A stretch of DNA of 12,448 nt, taken from an uncultured Chloroflexota bacterium. Lineage in GTDB: Bacteria > Chloroflexota > Dehalococcoidia > UBA2979. The translations under genes were made by a program, and so were the position numbers. Below are positions 1 through 6,911 of the stretch, piece after piece. The notes beneath the pieces were generated by a model. That model did not search any database. It saw only the letters and a program-made list of their open reading frames with translations, and was not told where the DNA came from. The DNA is taken from the NCBI GenBank assembly GCA_902827055.1, contig CADEHD010000033.1, positions 1 to 12,448 on the forward strand, written 5' to 3'. Within the stretch, counting starts at the first letter, position 1; each line of letters starts with the position of its first letter.

Positions 1-157
1 CGCCGTGCTCGATGAGTGGGAGCGCGTCCGGACCGCCGAGCGCTGGGTCGGCGCCGTGGGCAACGAGCTGGTGGATCGGCGCACCGCCCGGCGCGCGCGC
101 CGCATCGTCGCGCAGGACGCGGAGCACCAGTCGGAGGATCGGGCGAAACGCGCCTAG
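1..157 (+). CDS. C-terminal fragment of an unrecognised protein
   Basis: The plus-strand frame that begins at base 2 stays open to a TAG at 155-157, giving the last 51 residues of a gene whose 5' part lies outside the window. The fragment is strongly charged and probably helical: it opens AVLDEWERVRTAERW and ends in an Arg/Glu-rich tail. No domain, cysteine motif or membrane segment is visible and I do not recognise the family. Its stop overlaps the stop of the convergent DUF402 gene within a shared CTAG. It is read as real because the frame has the codon-position GC bias of its neighbours and ends exactly where the opposite gene ends. A fragment this short could still be fortuitous. Confidence 0.55.
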   Translation, partial: AVLDEWERVRTAERWVGAVGNELVDRRTARRARRIVAQDAEHQSEDRAKRA

Positions 158-672
158 GGCACCAGCCCCAACCCACGTAGCGTCGAGCGCACCGCGGCCG
201 CGACTCGTCGGTGCCGTCGCTCGAGCAGCGTGCGCGTCGCGTCGATCGAGCACATCTCGGCCCCGGACAAGGCACCCGTGCGAATCGCCGCCTCGAGCTC
301 GTCCTCGTCCTCCCAGCGCGCGCCAGCGTCATCAACCCAGAGATCGAGGAGCAGGTCCCGGTAGCGGACCTCGGCGGGGGTGCTCACGAGATCGACCTCG
401 ACATCGGCAACGACGTCGAATCGGAGGAAGACCGGCGGGCCGCCACCGCGAGGTACGACGTAGTAGCAGTTGTACGAGCGGCGCCGCCAGAAGAACCCGT
501 ACGAGTCGAGCCGGCGACCATCGCGTTCGAAGCGGAACCGCACGATGACGCGCGCGGGCGTGGCCTCGATGAGATCGCAGTCGAAGCGCTGCTCGATGGC
601 ACCGTCGAAGGCACGCTTGACCTCGACGATCGAAGTGGGTGCCGGTCGCCCCGGAGCATCGCGGTCGCTCAC
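154..672 (-). CDS. DUF402 domain protein (FomD/Ntdp-like)
   Basis: A 172-residue protein starting at a GTG (672-670). It shows the DUF402 pattern: an N-terminal beta-rich stretch (about 12-60), then an aromatic segment around SYNCYYVVP, then the acidic core RYRDLLLDLWVDDAG followed by WEDEDELEAAI, and a helical C terminus. In characterised relatives (FomD, staphylococcal nucleoside di/triphosphatase) the conserved Asp/Glu residues of this fold bind divalent metal for phosphoanhydride hydrolysis. The substrate here cannot be read from sequence. Length fits a single-domain DUF402 protein. The start overlaps the stop of the upstream lipoprotein gene (GTGA at 672-669), implying one transcript and coupled translation. 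No signal peptide or membrane helix is seen, so it is probably cytoplasmic. The family call is firm; the enzymatic role is inferred. Confidence 0.8.
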   Translation of the reverse strand: MSDRDAPGRPAPTSIVEVKRAFDGAIEQRFDCDLIEATPARVIVRFRFERDGRRLDSYGFFWRRRSYNCYYVVPRGGGPPVFLRFDVVADVEVDLVSTPAEVRYRDLLLDLWVDDAGARWEDEDELEAAIRTGALSGAEMCSIDATRTLLERRHRRVAAAVRSTLRGLGLVP

Positions 673-1277
673 GGGCGCGTTTCGAGCCAGGCGAGGATGA
701 GCGTACCGTCACCCCGCGGGCTGGCGTCGTAGCCAAACACCACGGGGGTACCGGGCGCAATCCCGACCGAGCGGGCACTCCCGGCGGCGGGGAGGCGGAG
801 GGTCAGCGGGCGCCCCTGGGCCTGCACGACGACGATGCGCTGGGTTTCGTCCCGCGCAACCAGCACTCCCTCGTCGCGGGTCTCTCCGAGCCAGGTCGTC
901 GCCGCCTCCGAGACGTCGACCGTGTGCGGATTGCGATAGACATCGCGCACCGTCACACGCCACCCTCCCACGCCGGGCCGCGCCACCACGGACTCCGCAC
1001 GCAACTCGCGAGGCGGCACGGCCAGTACCTCCGCGACCAGCTCGAGCGCGCGCACAGCGGCCCCTTCGGCGTCCGTCGCACCGCCGGGACCAGCCGGCTC
1101 CGGGTCGGCGAGCAGCGACCCCTGCTCGGGAGGGCGGCTCGTCGGCCGCGCGGTGGGTGTGCGGTCATTGAGTGGATTCGTGATCGGCGCGCCGTCGTTT
1201 CGAATCGCGGCACCGCATCCCGAGGCGAACAGCAGCGCCACGCCCACCACCCAGAGCGAACGAGCTGGGGGCTGCAT
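669..1277 (-). CDS. Predicted lipoprotein, unknown function
   Basis: A 202-residue protein. The chosen ATG (1277-1275) has GAGG five bases upstream on the minus strand and begins a lipoprotein signal: Arg6, a hydrophobic stretch (about 8-18) and an ASGC lipobox with Cys21 as the likely acylated residue. After the signal comes a Pro/Thr/Arg-rich linker (about 25-60). A folded region of about 140 residues follows, apparently beta-rich, containing GVGGWRVTVRDVYRNPHTV and ending TLILAWLETRP. I do not recognise the family. It is probably anchored on the outer face of the cytoplasmic membrane. It is the first gene of a pair with the DUF402 gene (4-nt overlap) and is divergent from purA. The reading frame stays open upstream to 1448, but that extension would run through the intergenic region and into purA and lacks a comparable ribosome site. 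Confidence 0.7.
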   Translation of the reverse strand: MQPPARSLWVVGVALLFASGCGAAIRNDGAPITNPLNDRTPTARPTSRPPEQGSLLADPEPAGPGGATDAEGAAVRALELVAEVLAVPPRELRAESVVARPGVGGWRVTVRDVYRNPHTVDVSEAATTWLGETRDEGVLVARDETQRIVVVQAQGRPLTLRLPAAGSARSVGIAPGTPVVFGYDASPRGDGTLILAWLETRP

Positions 1278-1328
1278 CGAAACCTCGCGTCCATGCGATC
1301 GCTGCGGGGCAGTAACGGGTTGCTTGTG

Positions 1329-1334
1329 TATGAT
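1329..1334 (+). promoter_or_regulatory. Possible -10 element of purA
   Basis: TATGAT matches TATAAT at 5 of 6 positions and lies about 68 bases before the purA ATG, in an otherwise GC-rich gap. No good -35 is found at 16-18 bases upstream (GGGGCA at best). The element overlaps the candidate -10 of the divergent lipoprotein promoter. Confidence 0.35.
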
Positions 1335-1358
1335 CCTCGACGTTCGAGCGCCCTTCAA
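1330..1358 (-). promoter_or_regulatory. Candidate promoter of the lipoprotein-DUF402 pair
   Basis: On the minus strand TTGAAG (1358-1353) is followed after 17 bases by GATCAT (1335-1330), each matching 4 of 6 consensus positions. Transcription would start near 1323, leaving a leader of about 45 bases before the ATG at 1277. The spacing is right but the match is only moderate. Confidence 0.35.
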
Positions 1359-1401
1359 TGGGACGTGTCTGCGTGCCCTTGGGCGTGGGGAAGAGGCACA
1401 G

Positions 1402-2718
1402 ATGCCGGCGACGGTGATCATCGGCGGGCAGTGGGGCGACGAAGGCAAAGGGCGCGTGGTGGACTACCACGCGCGCAACTGCACGATCATCGCGCGCTAC
1501 TCGGCAGGGACGAACGCGGGGCACACGATCGTCAACGATCGCGGGCACTTCGCGCTGCATCTCGTGCCGGCAGGGATCTTTTACGGCGACAAGACGTGCG
1601 TCATCGGCAAGGGCGTGGTCGTCGAGCCGATCGGCCTGCTGAAGGAACTCGCGATGCTGGGCGAGCGAGGCGTGGACACGTCGCGCCTGCTCATCAGCGA
1701 GCGCGCGCACGTCGTGATGCCGTGGCATCCCGTCATCGACAAGCTCGACGAGGCGTTCCGCGGCGAGCACGCCATCGGCACCACCGGCACCGGGACCGGT
1801 CCCGCGTTCGCCGACAAGGTCGCGCGGAACGGTGTGCGCGTGATCGATCTGATCACGCCGGACCTGCTCGCGACCAAGCTTGAGATGGTGCTGCCGTACA
1901 AGAACCGCATCATCACCGAGCTATACGGGGGGCAGGCGCTCGATTTCGACACCGTGCTCCGCGAGTTCAAGGCGTTCGGAGAGCAGCTGGCGCCGCACGT
2001 CGCCGACGTGGACACGATCGTCCAGGACGCGCACGACGCCGGCGAGCGCATCCTGCTCGAGGGCGCGCAGGGTGCGCTCCTCGACCTCGACTCGGGCACG
2101 TACCCGTACGTCACCTCATCGGTACCCGCGTCCGTCGCCGCCGGTGGCGCGATCGGCATCGGACTCGGCCCCACCGCCATCGAGCGAGTCGTCGGCGTGT
2201 ACAAGGCCTACCAGACCCGCGTCGGCAACGGGCCGATGCCCACCGAGCTGTTTGGCGAGCAGGCCGACCGCCTCCGCGACCCCGCGGCGGCGCAGGGCCA
2301 GGGCGAGTACGGCACCACCACCGGCCGATCGCGCCGCTGTGGCTGGTTCGACGGAGTGCTGGCGCGCTATACCGCGCGCCTCAACGGCGTGAACTCCGTG
2401 GCCCTGACGCGCCTCGATGTCCTGTCGCAATTCGACAGCGTGCAGGTGTGCGTCGGGTACGAGCGCAACGGCGAACGCGTCAGCACGCTCCCGGCGGCCC
2501 TACCCCACCAGTACGACGTGCGGCCCATCTACGAGGAGCTGCCGGGCTGGCGCACGGACATCTCAGGGGTGCGCAGCCTGGGTGACCTGCCCGCGAACGC
2601 CCGTGCCTACGTGCGCCGCATCGAGGGGCTCATCGGTGCGCCGGTGGACATGATCTCGGTGGGCCCGGCCCGTGAGCAGGTAATCGTGACGCACGATATC
2701 TTCGGCTCCGAGCTCTAA
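1402..2718 (+). CDS. purA: Adenylosuccinate synthetase
   Basis: A 438-residue cytoplasmic enzyme, close to the usual 430 residues. It catalyses IMP + L-aspartate + GTP to adenylosuccinate, the first committed step to AMP. Visible landmarks are the phosphate loop GGQWGDEGKG (8-17) with catalytic Asp13, NAGHT with catalytic His41, GTTGTGTGPAFADK (126-139), EGAQGALLDLDSGTYP, the TTTGRSRRCGWFD segment for aspartate/IMP binding, ALTRLDVL in the guanine-binding region, and a C-terminal SVGPAREQVI. Numbering of Asp13 and His41 is the same as in E. coli. The ATG at 1402 is chosen because it starts directly before the first beta strand and has GAAGAGG just upstream; the frame is open further back but not protein-like. 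The Arg that normally follows GTTG is Thr130. It heads a same-strand series with the CopD-like gene 36 bases downstream. Confidence 0.97.
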   Translation: MPATVIIGGQWGDEGKGRVVDYHARNCTIIARYSAGTNAGHTIVNDRGHFALHLVPAGIFYGDKTCVIGKGVVVEPIGLLKELAMLGERGVDTSRLLISERAHVVMPWHPVIDKLDEAFRGEHAIGTTGTGTGPAFADKVARNGVRVIDLITPDLLATKLEMVLPYKNRIITELYGGQALDFDTVLREFKAFGEQLAPHVADVDTIVQDAHDAGERILLEGAQGALLDLDSGTYPYVTSSVPASVAAGGAIGIGLGPTAIERVVGVYKAYQTRVGNGPMPTELFGEQADRLRDPAAAQGQGEYGTTTGRSRRCGWFDGVLARYTARLNGVNSVALTRLDVLSQFDSVQVCVGYERNGERVSTLPAALPHQYDVRPIYEELPGWRTDISGVRSLGDLPANARAYVRRIEGLIGAPVDMISVGPAREQVIVTHDIFGSEL

Positions 2719-2754
2719 CCCGGCCGGCGGGCCGCAGCGCGAAGGAGTGCGAGC

Positions 2755-3276
2755 GTGGGCGCAGCATCGCTGGTGGTCCACGTCTTGCTGGCGGCCGTCC
2801 TCGTTGGACCGCAGATCCTGATGTTCTTCGCCGTGGCGCCCGCCTCGTGGCTCATCGAGGACCACGCACTGCGGACATCCGTCGTGCGGGTGATCGCGCG
2901 GCGTTTCGCCACGCTGTCGATCGTCGCGCTCGTTGGGCTACTCACCACCGGCCTCTTCCAGTTCTACACCGACGCGATCGTCCCGCCGCAGATCCAGGAC
3001 GAGATGAATGACTTCCGGTGGGGTGGCATCTTCATGCTGAAGATGACGCTGTTCCTGGTCCTGATCGCGATGATCGCCTTTCACGCGGCCGTCCTCGCGC
3101 AACGCATTGCCCGTGTGACAGCGGCCGTCGAAGCCGGCCGGGCCGACATGTGGGACCTCGAGCGCGCGCGACGCAACTCGCTGCTGTTCTCGGGGCTGAT
3201 GATCGTGGTCTCCGTGTCCATCCTCGCGCTCGGCGTGCTCCTCGCGTACCCGCCGTTCGCCGACCAGTCCCTGTAG
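2755..3276 (+). CDS. CopD-like integral membrane protein
   Basis: A 173-residue protein with about four transmembrane helices: roughly 5-28, 52-70, 92-113 and 143-165. A short charged loop (about 120-142) precedes the last helix. The layout, with IARRFATLSIVALVGLLTTG in helix 2, MLKMTLFLVLIAMIAFH in helix 3 and a C-terminal helix ending in a Pro-rich motif, resembles the CopD/DUF4149 group of small membrane proteins. Members of that group have been tied to copper import or haem-linked membrane functions. Histidines at positions 9 (helix 1) and 110 (end of helix 3) could be ligand candidates, but that is inference. The GTG start at 2755 has GAAGGAG eight bases upstream. It lies 36 bases after purA and 11 before the glycosylase gene, so it is probably co-transcribed with them. 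The specific substrate is unknown. Confidence 0.65.
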   Translation: MGAASLVVHVLLAAVLVGPQILMFFAVAPASWLIEDHALRTSVVRVIARRFATLSIVALVGLLTTGLFQFYTDAIVPPQIQDEMNDFRWGGIFMLKMTLFLVLIAMIAFHAAVLAQRIARVTAAVEAGRADMWDLERARRNSLLFSGLMIVVSVSILALGVLLAYPPFADQSL

Positions 3277-3287
3277 GTCGCCGCCCG

Positions 3288-3866
3288 ATGTGCGCGCTGC
3301 GGACACTCCCCGACCTGCTTCGGCCCGGCCTGCGCCTGGTGTTCGTGGGGATCAATCCCGGGGAAGCGTCAGCGCAAGCCGGGCACTACTACGCGCACCC
3401 AGGCAACGCCTTCTGGCGCGAACTCTCCGCGAGTGGCCTCATCGAGGGGGTGGTCACACCATCCGATGACCGCCGCCTGCTCGAGTCGGGAGTCGGCTTC
3501 ACCGACGTCGTCAAGCGCGTGGTGACCGACAGCGCGCAGGTCTCGCGGGCCGAACTCGAGGCCGCCGTCCCCGGGTTCCGCGCCCGCATCGCGTACGCGC
3601 GCCCGCGCGTCGTGTGCTTCACCACGACGCGCGGTCTCGACGCCGTCTTCCCGAAGACCCGCTCGCCGCGCGGCTGGGGACGCCAGGCCCAGCAACTGGG
3701 CGACGCCGAGGTGTGGCTCATGCCCTCGACCTCCGGGCGCGCCGCGGGCTATCGACTCGAGGTCGGGCGCGTGCTCCGCGAACTGGCTACTCACCTGGCC
3801 GGTGAGTTCGGCGGGGTGACCAATCCGAGCGGGCCGAGCACGCTCGGAGAACAGGCGGCAGCGTGA
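3288..3866 (+). CDS. mug: Mismatch-specific uracil-DNA glycosylase (Mug/TDG family)
   Basis: A 192-residue protein of the uracil-DNA glycosylase superfamily that would remove uracil or related bases from G mismatches in base excision repair. Motif 1 is VFVGINPG (18-25), with Asn23 where Mug and TDG carry the catalytic Asn that positions the water. HYYAHPGNAFWREL (33-46) is the conserved segment that follows. GVGFTDVVKR (69-78) matches the central Mug strand. Motif 2 is MPSTSGRA (145-152), closer to the MPSSSAR of TDG than to the NPSGLSR of E. coli Mug. After residue 170 there is a short, probably disordered tail ending in Ala. The ATG at 3288 places motif 1 at the normal distance from the N terminus; a weak AGGT precedes it. 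The stop overlaps the GTG of the next gene (GTGA). Confidence 0.9.
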   Translation: MCALRTLPDLLRPGLRLVFVGINPGEASAQAGHYYAHPGNAFWRELSASGLIEGVVTPSDDRRLLESGVGFTDVVKRVVTDSAQVSRAELEAAVPGFRARIAYARPRVVCFTTTRGLDAVFPKTRSPRGWGRQAQQLGDAEVWLMPSTSGRAAGYRLEVGRVLRELATHLAGEFGGVTNPSGPSTLGEQAAA

Positions 3867-4405
3867 GCACGGACTGGGCCCGCGGTGCCGAGCGGTTCAA
3901 GCCGGAGGATGATTGCCCGCTGTTCAGCGAGCGCCTGGAAGAGCACATTGTCGGCATCACCCGCGGCGAGCTGCCCAATCGCGGGCGCTTCTGCGGGAAC
4001 TGCTACACGCCGATGTCGATCGAGACCGTGCGTTGCGCGCACTGCCAGACATCGGTGCAGGACCGCACGCCCGTGGGCGCCATCCCGGACGCCGTCGTGG
4101 ACATGCTGCGCCGCCAGCGCAAGACCGAGTCGAACTGGGTCAACGGGTTCGCCTACCTTGGCCTCGTGCTCGCGGCGGTGTTCGGACTTGGTGTAGTGCT
4201 GGGCGTGCCCTACCTGCGAGCCAACCTGCTGCCGGCGACGATCGTCTACGGGCTGCTCCTCGTGGTTGGCAGCCGCATGCTGGCGGGGCTCCTCGGGGGG
4301 TACTGGGGCGACCGGCTCGGCTACGAACGCGCGCGACGGGCCCTGCGGGAGTCATGGGCGGAACTGGTCGAGGCGCGCGACGGGGGAACGGGCGCGCGGC
4401 GCTAG
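3863..4405 (+). CDS. Zinc-ribbon membrane protein, unknown function
   Basis: A 180-residue protein with a soluble N terminus (1-90), two adjacent transmembrane helices (about 97-116 and 121-143) and a charged C-terminal helix (about 151-172). Cys44, Cys47, Cys58 and Cys61 form two CxxC pairs (CGNC and CAHC), a typical small zinc ribbon, here at the presumed cytoplasmic face. No catalytic motif is visible and I do not recognise a named family. Function could be structural or regulatory. The GTG start overlaps the TGA of the glycosylase gene by 4 nt (GTGA), so it is likely made from the same mRNA, although a functional link to DNA repair is not implied by this alone. Its TAG shares a CTAG with the stop of convergent dapA. 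Confidence 0.7.
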   Translation: MSTDWARGAERFKPEDDCPLFSERLEEHIVGITRGELPNRGRFCGNCYTPMSIETVRCAHCQTSVQDRTPVGAIPDAVVDMLRRQRKTESNWVNGFAYLGLVLAAVFGLGVVLGVPYLRANLLPATIVYGLLLVVGSRMLAGLLGGYWGDRLGYERARRALRESWAELVEARDGGTGARR

Positions 4406-5310
4406 CTCGTTCGGGCGGGCACGCGGACATCGATCTGCTGGCGAGCCAGCTCAGCGCGGATCCGCATCCCCGCGGCCTCCGAGGCCCCGATCAGCGGCAG
4501 GCGCGGCTGGCCCACCTCGAACCCGATCTCGTTCAGCGCCTGCTTCACGGGGATCGGGTTGCTCTCAATGAACAGCACATCGACGAGTGGCGTCAGGCGA
4601 TGGTGGAGCGCGGCCGCCTCGACGAGGTTCCCCGCCAGGCAAGCCGCGACGAGCTCGCGAATCTGCGTGGCCACGAGGTGGCCAGCGACGGAGACGATGC
4701 CATAGCCACCCATCGCCATCACCGCGAGCGTATCCGTGTCGTTCCCGGACCAGACGCGGAACCCGGCGGGCGCCCCGGCGATCACCCGACCGATCTGGGC
4801 GAAATCCCCGCTCGCCTCCTTCACCCCCACGATCCGGGGGTGCTCGGCGAGCCGGAGCGTCGTCTCAACGGTCATGTTCAGGGCGGAACGACCGGGGATG
4901 TTGTAGAGCATGCACGGAAGCGCAGTTGCGTCGGCGATCGCCGTGAAGTGCCGCACCAGGCCTTCCTGCGGCGGCTTGTTGTAAGCCGGCACGGTGAGCA
5001 GCAACCCGTCGCAGCCGACGCGCTCCGCCTCGCGAGAGAGGGCGATCGACTCGGCAGTGGAGGAGTTCGTTGAGCCGGCGATCACAGCGATGTCGCTCGG
5101 CAGGGCGCGCCGGACCGTGGTCCACAGCGCGATTTTCTCCTCGGCGGTCAGCGTGATGCCCTCGCCGGTGCTGCCCGCCACCACGAGACCCTCGTTGCCG
5201 GAGTCGACGAGCGCCTTCGCGAGGTCAGCGGCGCGCTCGTAGTCGACGGAGCCATCGGCCCGCATGGGCGTGATCATCGCAGTGAGGACGCGACCAAAGT
5301 CGGCGGGCAT
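4402..5310 (-). CDS. dapA: 4-Hydroxy-tetrahydrodipicolinate synthase
   Basis: A 302-residue TIM-barrel class I aldolase of the DHDPS/NAL family, the usual length. It condenses pyruvate with aspartate semialdehyde at the entry to lysine and diaminopimelate synthesis. Visible residues: GSTGEG (46-51), VPAYNKP (107-113) with Tyr110, LYNIPGR (135-141) with Tyr136 and Arg141, and VGVKEASGD (161-169) with the Schiff-base Lys164. These correspond to E. coli Thr44/Thr45, Tyr107, Tyr133, Arg138 and Lys161; the Thr44 position is Ser47 here, which keeps the hydroxyl. SNPIPVK (about 248-254) is the typical C-terminal motif. Tyr136 and Arg141 together favour DHDPS over N-acetylneuraminate lyase. The ATG at 5310 has GGAAGGGG about eight bases upstream; an in-frame start at 5388 would add an Arg-rich, implausible extension. 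The gene lies 111 bases downstream of the zinc-ribbon gene. Confidence 0.9.
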   Translation of the reverse strand: MPADFGRVLTAMITPMRADGSVDYERAADLAKALVDSGNEGLVVAGSTGEGITLTAEEKIALWTTVRRALPSDIAVIAGSTNSSTAESIALSREAERVGCDGLLLTVPAYNKPPQEGLVRHFTAIADATALPCMLYNIPGRSALNMTVETTLRLAEHPRIVGVKEASGDFAQIGRVIAGAPAGFRVWSGNDTDTLAVMAMGGYGIVSVAGHLVATQIRELVAACLAGNLVEAAALHHRLTPLVDVLFIESNPIPVKQALNEIGFEVGQPRLPLIGASEAAGMRIRAELARQQIDVRVPARTS

Positions 5311-5353
5311 GCGCGGCCCCTTCCGGCGGAAACGGCGTACGGCACACGAGGCC

Positions 5354-5369
5354 CTTGCCCCGCGGCAAG
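5354..5369 (-). promoter_or_regulatory. Perfect hairpin in the dapA leader
   Basis: CTTGCC and GGCAAG are exact inverted repeats around a 4-base loop, 44 bases upstream of the dapA ATG. There is no T-run on either side, so it is not a classical terminator. If transcription starts just upstream (see 5377-5382) the hairpin would sit at the 5' end of the dapA mRNA, where it could affect stability. Confidence 0.3.
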
Positions 5370-5376
5370 CTCGAGG

Positions 5377-5382
5377 AGGATA
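5377..5382 (-). promoter_or_regulatory. Weak candidate -10 of dapA
   Basis: TATCCT on the minus strand (4 of 6 to TATAAT) lies about 67 bases before the dapA start. The best -35 at 17 bases is GGGCCA, a poor match. dapA may instead be read through from the zinc-ribbon gene. Confidence 0.2.
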
Positions 5383-5387
5383 GCGCA

Positions 5388-5413
5388 CGCGCGCGAGGAT
5401 GGCCCCGCGCGCG
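5388..5413 (-). terminator. GC-only stem-loop after the zinc-ribbon gene
   Basis: Eight bases CGCGCGCG at 5388-5395 and 5406-5413 can pair around a 10-base loop, starting nine bases beyond the stop of the minus-strand zinc-ribbon gene. There is no U-tract, so termination would at best be weak. Alternating CG is also common by chance in this composition. Confidence 0.2.
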
Positions 5414-5421
5414 GCCTGCGC

Positions 5422-5757
5422 CTACTCGCCGAACTCCAGGATCTCGGAGAGCCAGGACCGCTTCTTCTTCGGACGGCGACGGTCATCGTCATCATCATCG
5501 TCGTCATAGCGGCGCTCAGACCGCGGCTCGGAGCGCGCGTCGTATCGCGGCTCCTCGCGTCGCTCCGCGACACCGGTGGAGGCGCGGCCCGCGGCTGGCG
5601 CTGCCTCATCGGCGCGGTCGGCCGCGCTCGCGGCCTCGAGGAGGTGATCGAGCTCACCCCGGTCCAGCCAGACCCCGCGGCATTCCGAGCACAGATCGAT
5701 CTTGACCCCGCTGCGCGTCACCTCGCGGAGCGGAGCATCGTCCACCGGACATCGCAT
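5422..5757 (-). CDS. TFIIB-type zinc-ribbon protein
   Basis: A 111-residue protein with a zf-TFIIB domain at 1-42: CPVD (3-6), then CSEC (23-26) followed by RGVWLDRGELDHLL, the hallmark of this family. The CPVD form of the first knuckle, with Asp in place of a second Cys, is common in the family. The rest is low-complexity: Ala/Arg/Glu-rich (about 42-84), eight consecutive Asp (85-92), a basic RRRPKKKR block (93-100) and a conserved-looking C-terminal helix SWLSEILEFG. The role of such proteins is unknown. Start ATG at 5757 has a strong GGAGG site five to six bases upstream after a short leader. It is divergent from moxR and upstream of dapA on the same strand. Confidence 0.8.
   Translation of the reverse strand: MRCPVDDAPLREVTRSGVKIDLCSECRGVWLDRGELDHLLEAASAADRADEAAPAAGRASTGVAERREEPRYDARSEPRSERRYDDDDDDDDRRRPKKKRSWLSEILEFGE
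5482..5505 (-). repeat. Asp8 codon run
   Basis: Eight GAC/GAT codons in a row encode Asp85-Asp92 of the zinc-ribbon protein. Mixed GAC and GAT use means it is not a pure trinucleotide repeat, so selection on the peptide is more likely than recent slippage. Confidence 0.8.
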
Positions 5758-5789
5758 GCGACACCTCCGTGCGCTGTGGGAGCCCGACC

Positions 5790-5795
5790 AGTCTA
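5790..5795 (-). promoter_or_regulatory. Candidate -10 of the zinc-ribbon gene
   Basis: TAGACT on the minus strand (within GTAGACT) is 32 bases before the ATG at 5757, giving a leader of about 25 bases that holds the GGAGG site. No good -35 is seen. The same heptamer recurs on the other strand at 5850-5856. Confidence 0.4.
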
Positions 5796-5850
5796 CGGTG
5801 GCGGCGGGCGCGTCGAGTGCGTGCGTGGGTCAATGCCCCTCCGCACCCGG

Positions 5851-5856
5851 TAGACT
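5851..5856 (+). promoter_or_regulatory. Candidate -10 of the moxR-bat operon
   Basis: TAGACT, preceded by CCGG, lies 52 bases before the moxR ATG. A -35 at 17 bases would be GGTCAA, weak. TAGACT-like -10 sites are frequent in high-GC bacteria. It mirrors the element at 5790-5795, which supports both. Confidence 0.4.
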
Positions 5857-5908
5857 CGGAGCACCCGCGCGAGGGTCGAGCGGGCGAGAGGGAAGAAGGC
5901 TCGCCTCG

Positions 5909-6910
<1,002 letters not shown>

Positions 6911-6911
6911 C

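Noticed and set aside
1153..1401. In-frame upstream extension of purA
   Set aside because: The extension runs through the divergent gene and the intergenic region, is not PurA-like, and the ATG at 1402 has a ribosome site and the family-normal N terminus.
2721..2734. Small GC stem-loop just after purA as a terminator
   Set aside because: The stem is 5 bp with no U-tract and lies between genes that are probably co-transcribed; such stems are frequent in this composition.
3913..5073. Long plus-strand open frame over the zinc-ribbon gene and dapA
   Set aside because: It lies across two convincing genes on opposite strands and its product is Arg/Gly/Pro-rich with no recognisable domain.
5164..5181. 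Loss of the DHDPS catalytic Thr (Ser47 in GSTGEG)
   Set aside because: Serine keeps the hydroxyl and GSTGE is also found in this aldolase superfamily; Tyr110, Tyr136, Arg141 and Lys164 are intact.
5311..5388. Longer N terminus for dapA from 5388
   Set aside because: It would add an Arg-rich stretch absent from the family; the ATG at 5310 starts just before the first barrel strand and has a GGAAGGGG site.
5422..5757. Missing zinc ligand (CPVD instead of CxxC) in the zinc-ribbon protein
   Set aside because: The CPVD form of the first knuckle is common in zf-TFIIB proteins and is not an anomaly.
5702..5908. Longer N terminus for the MoxR protein
   Set aside because: The added residues are low-complexity and would cover the promoter region and the start of the divergent gene.
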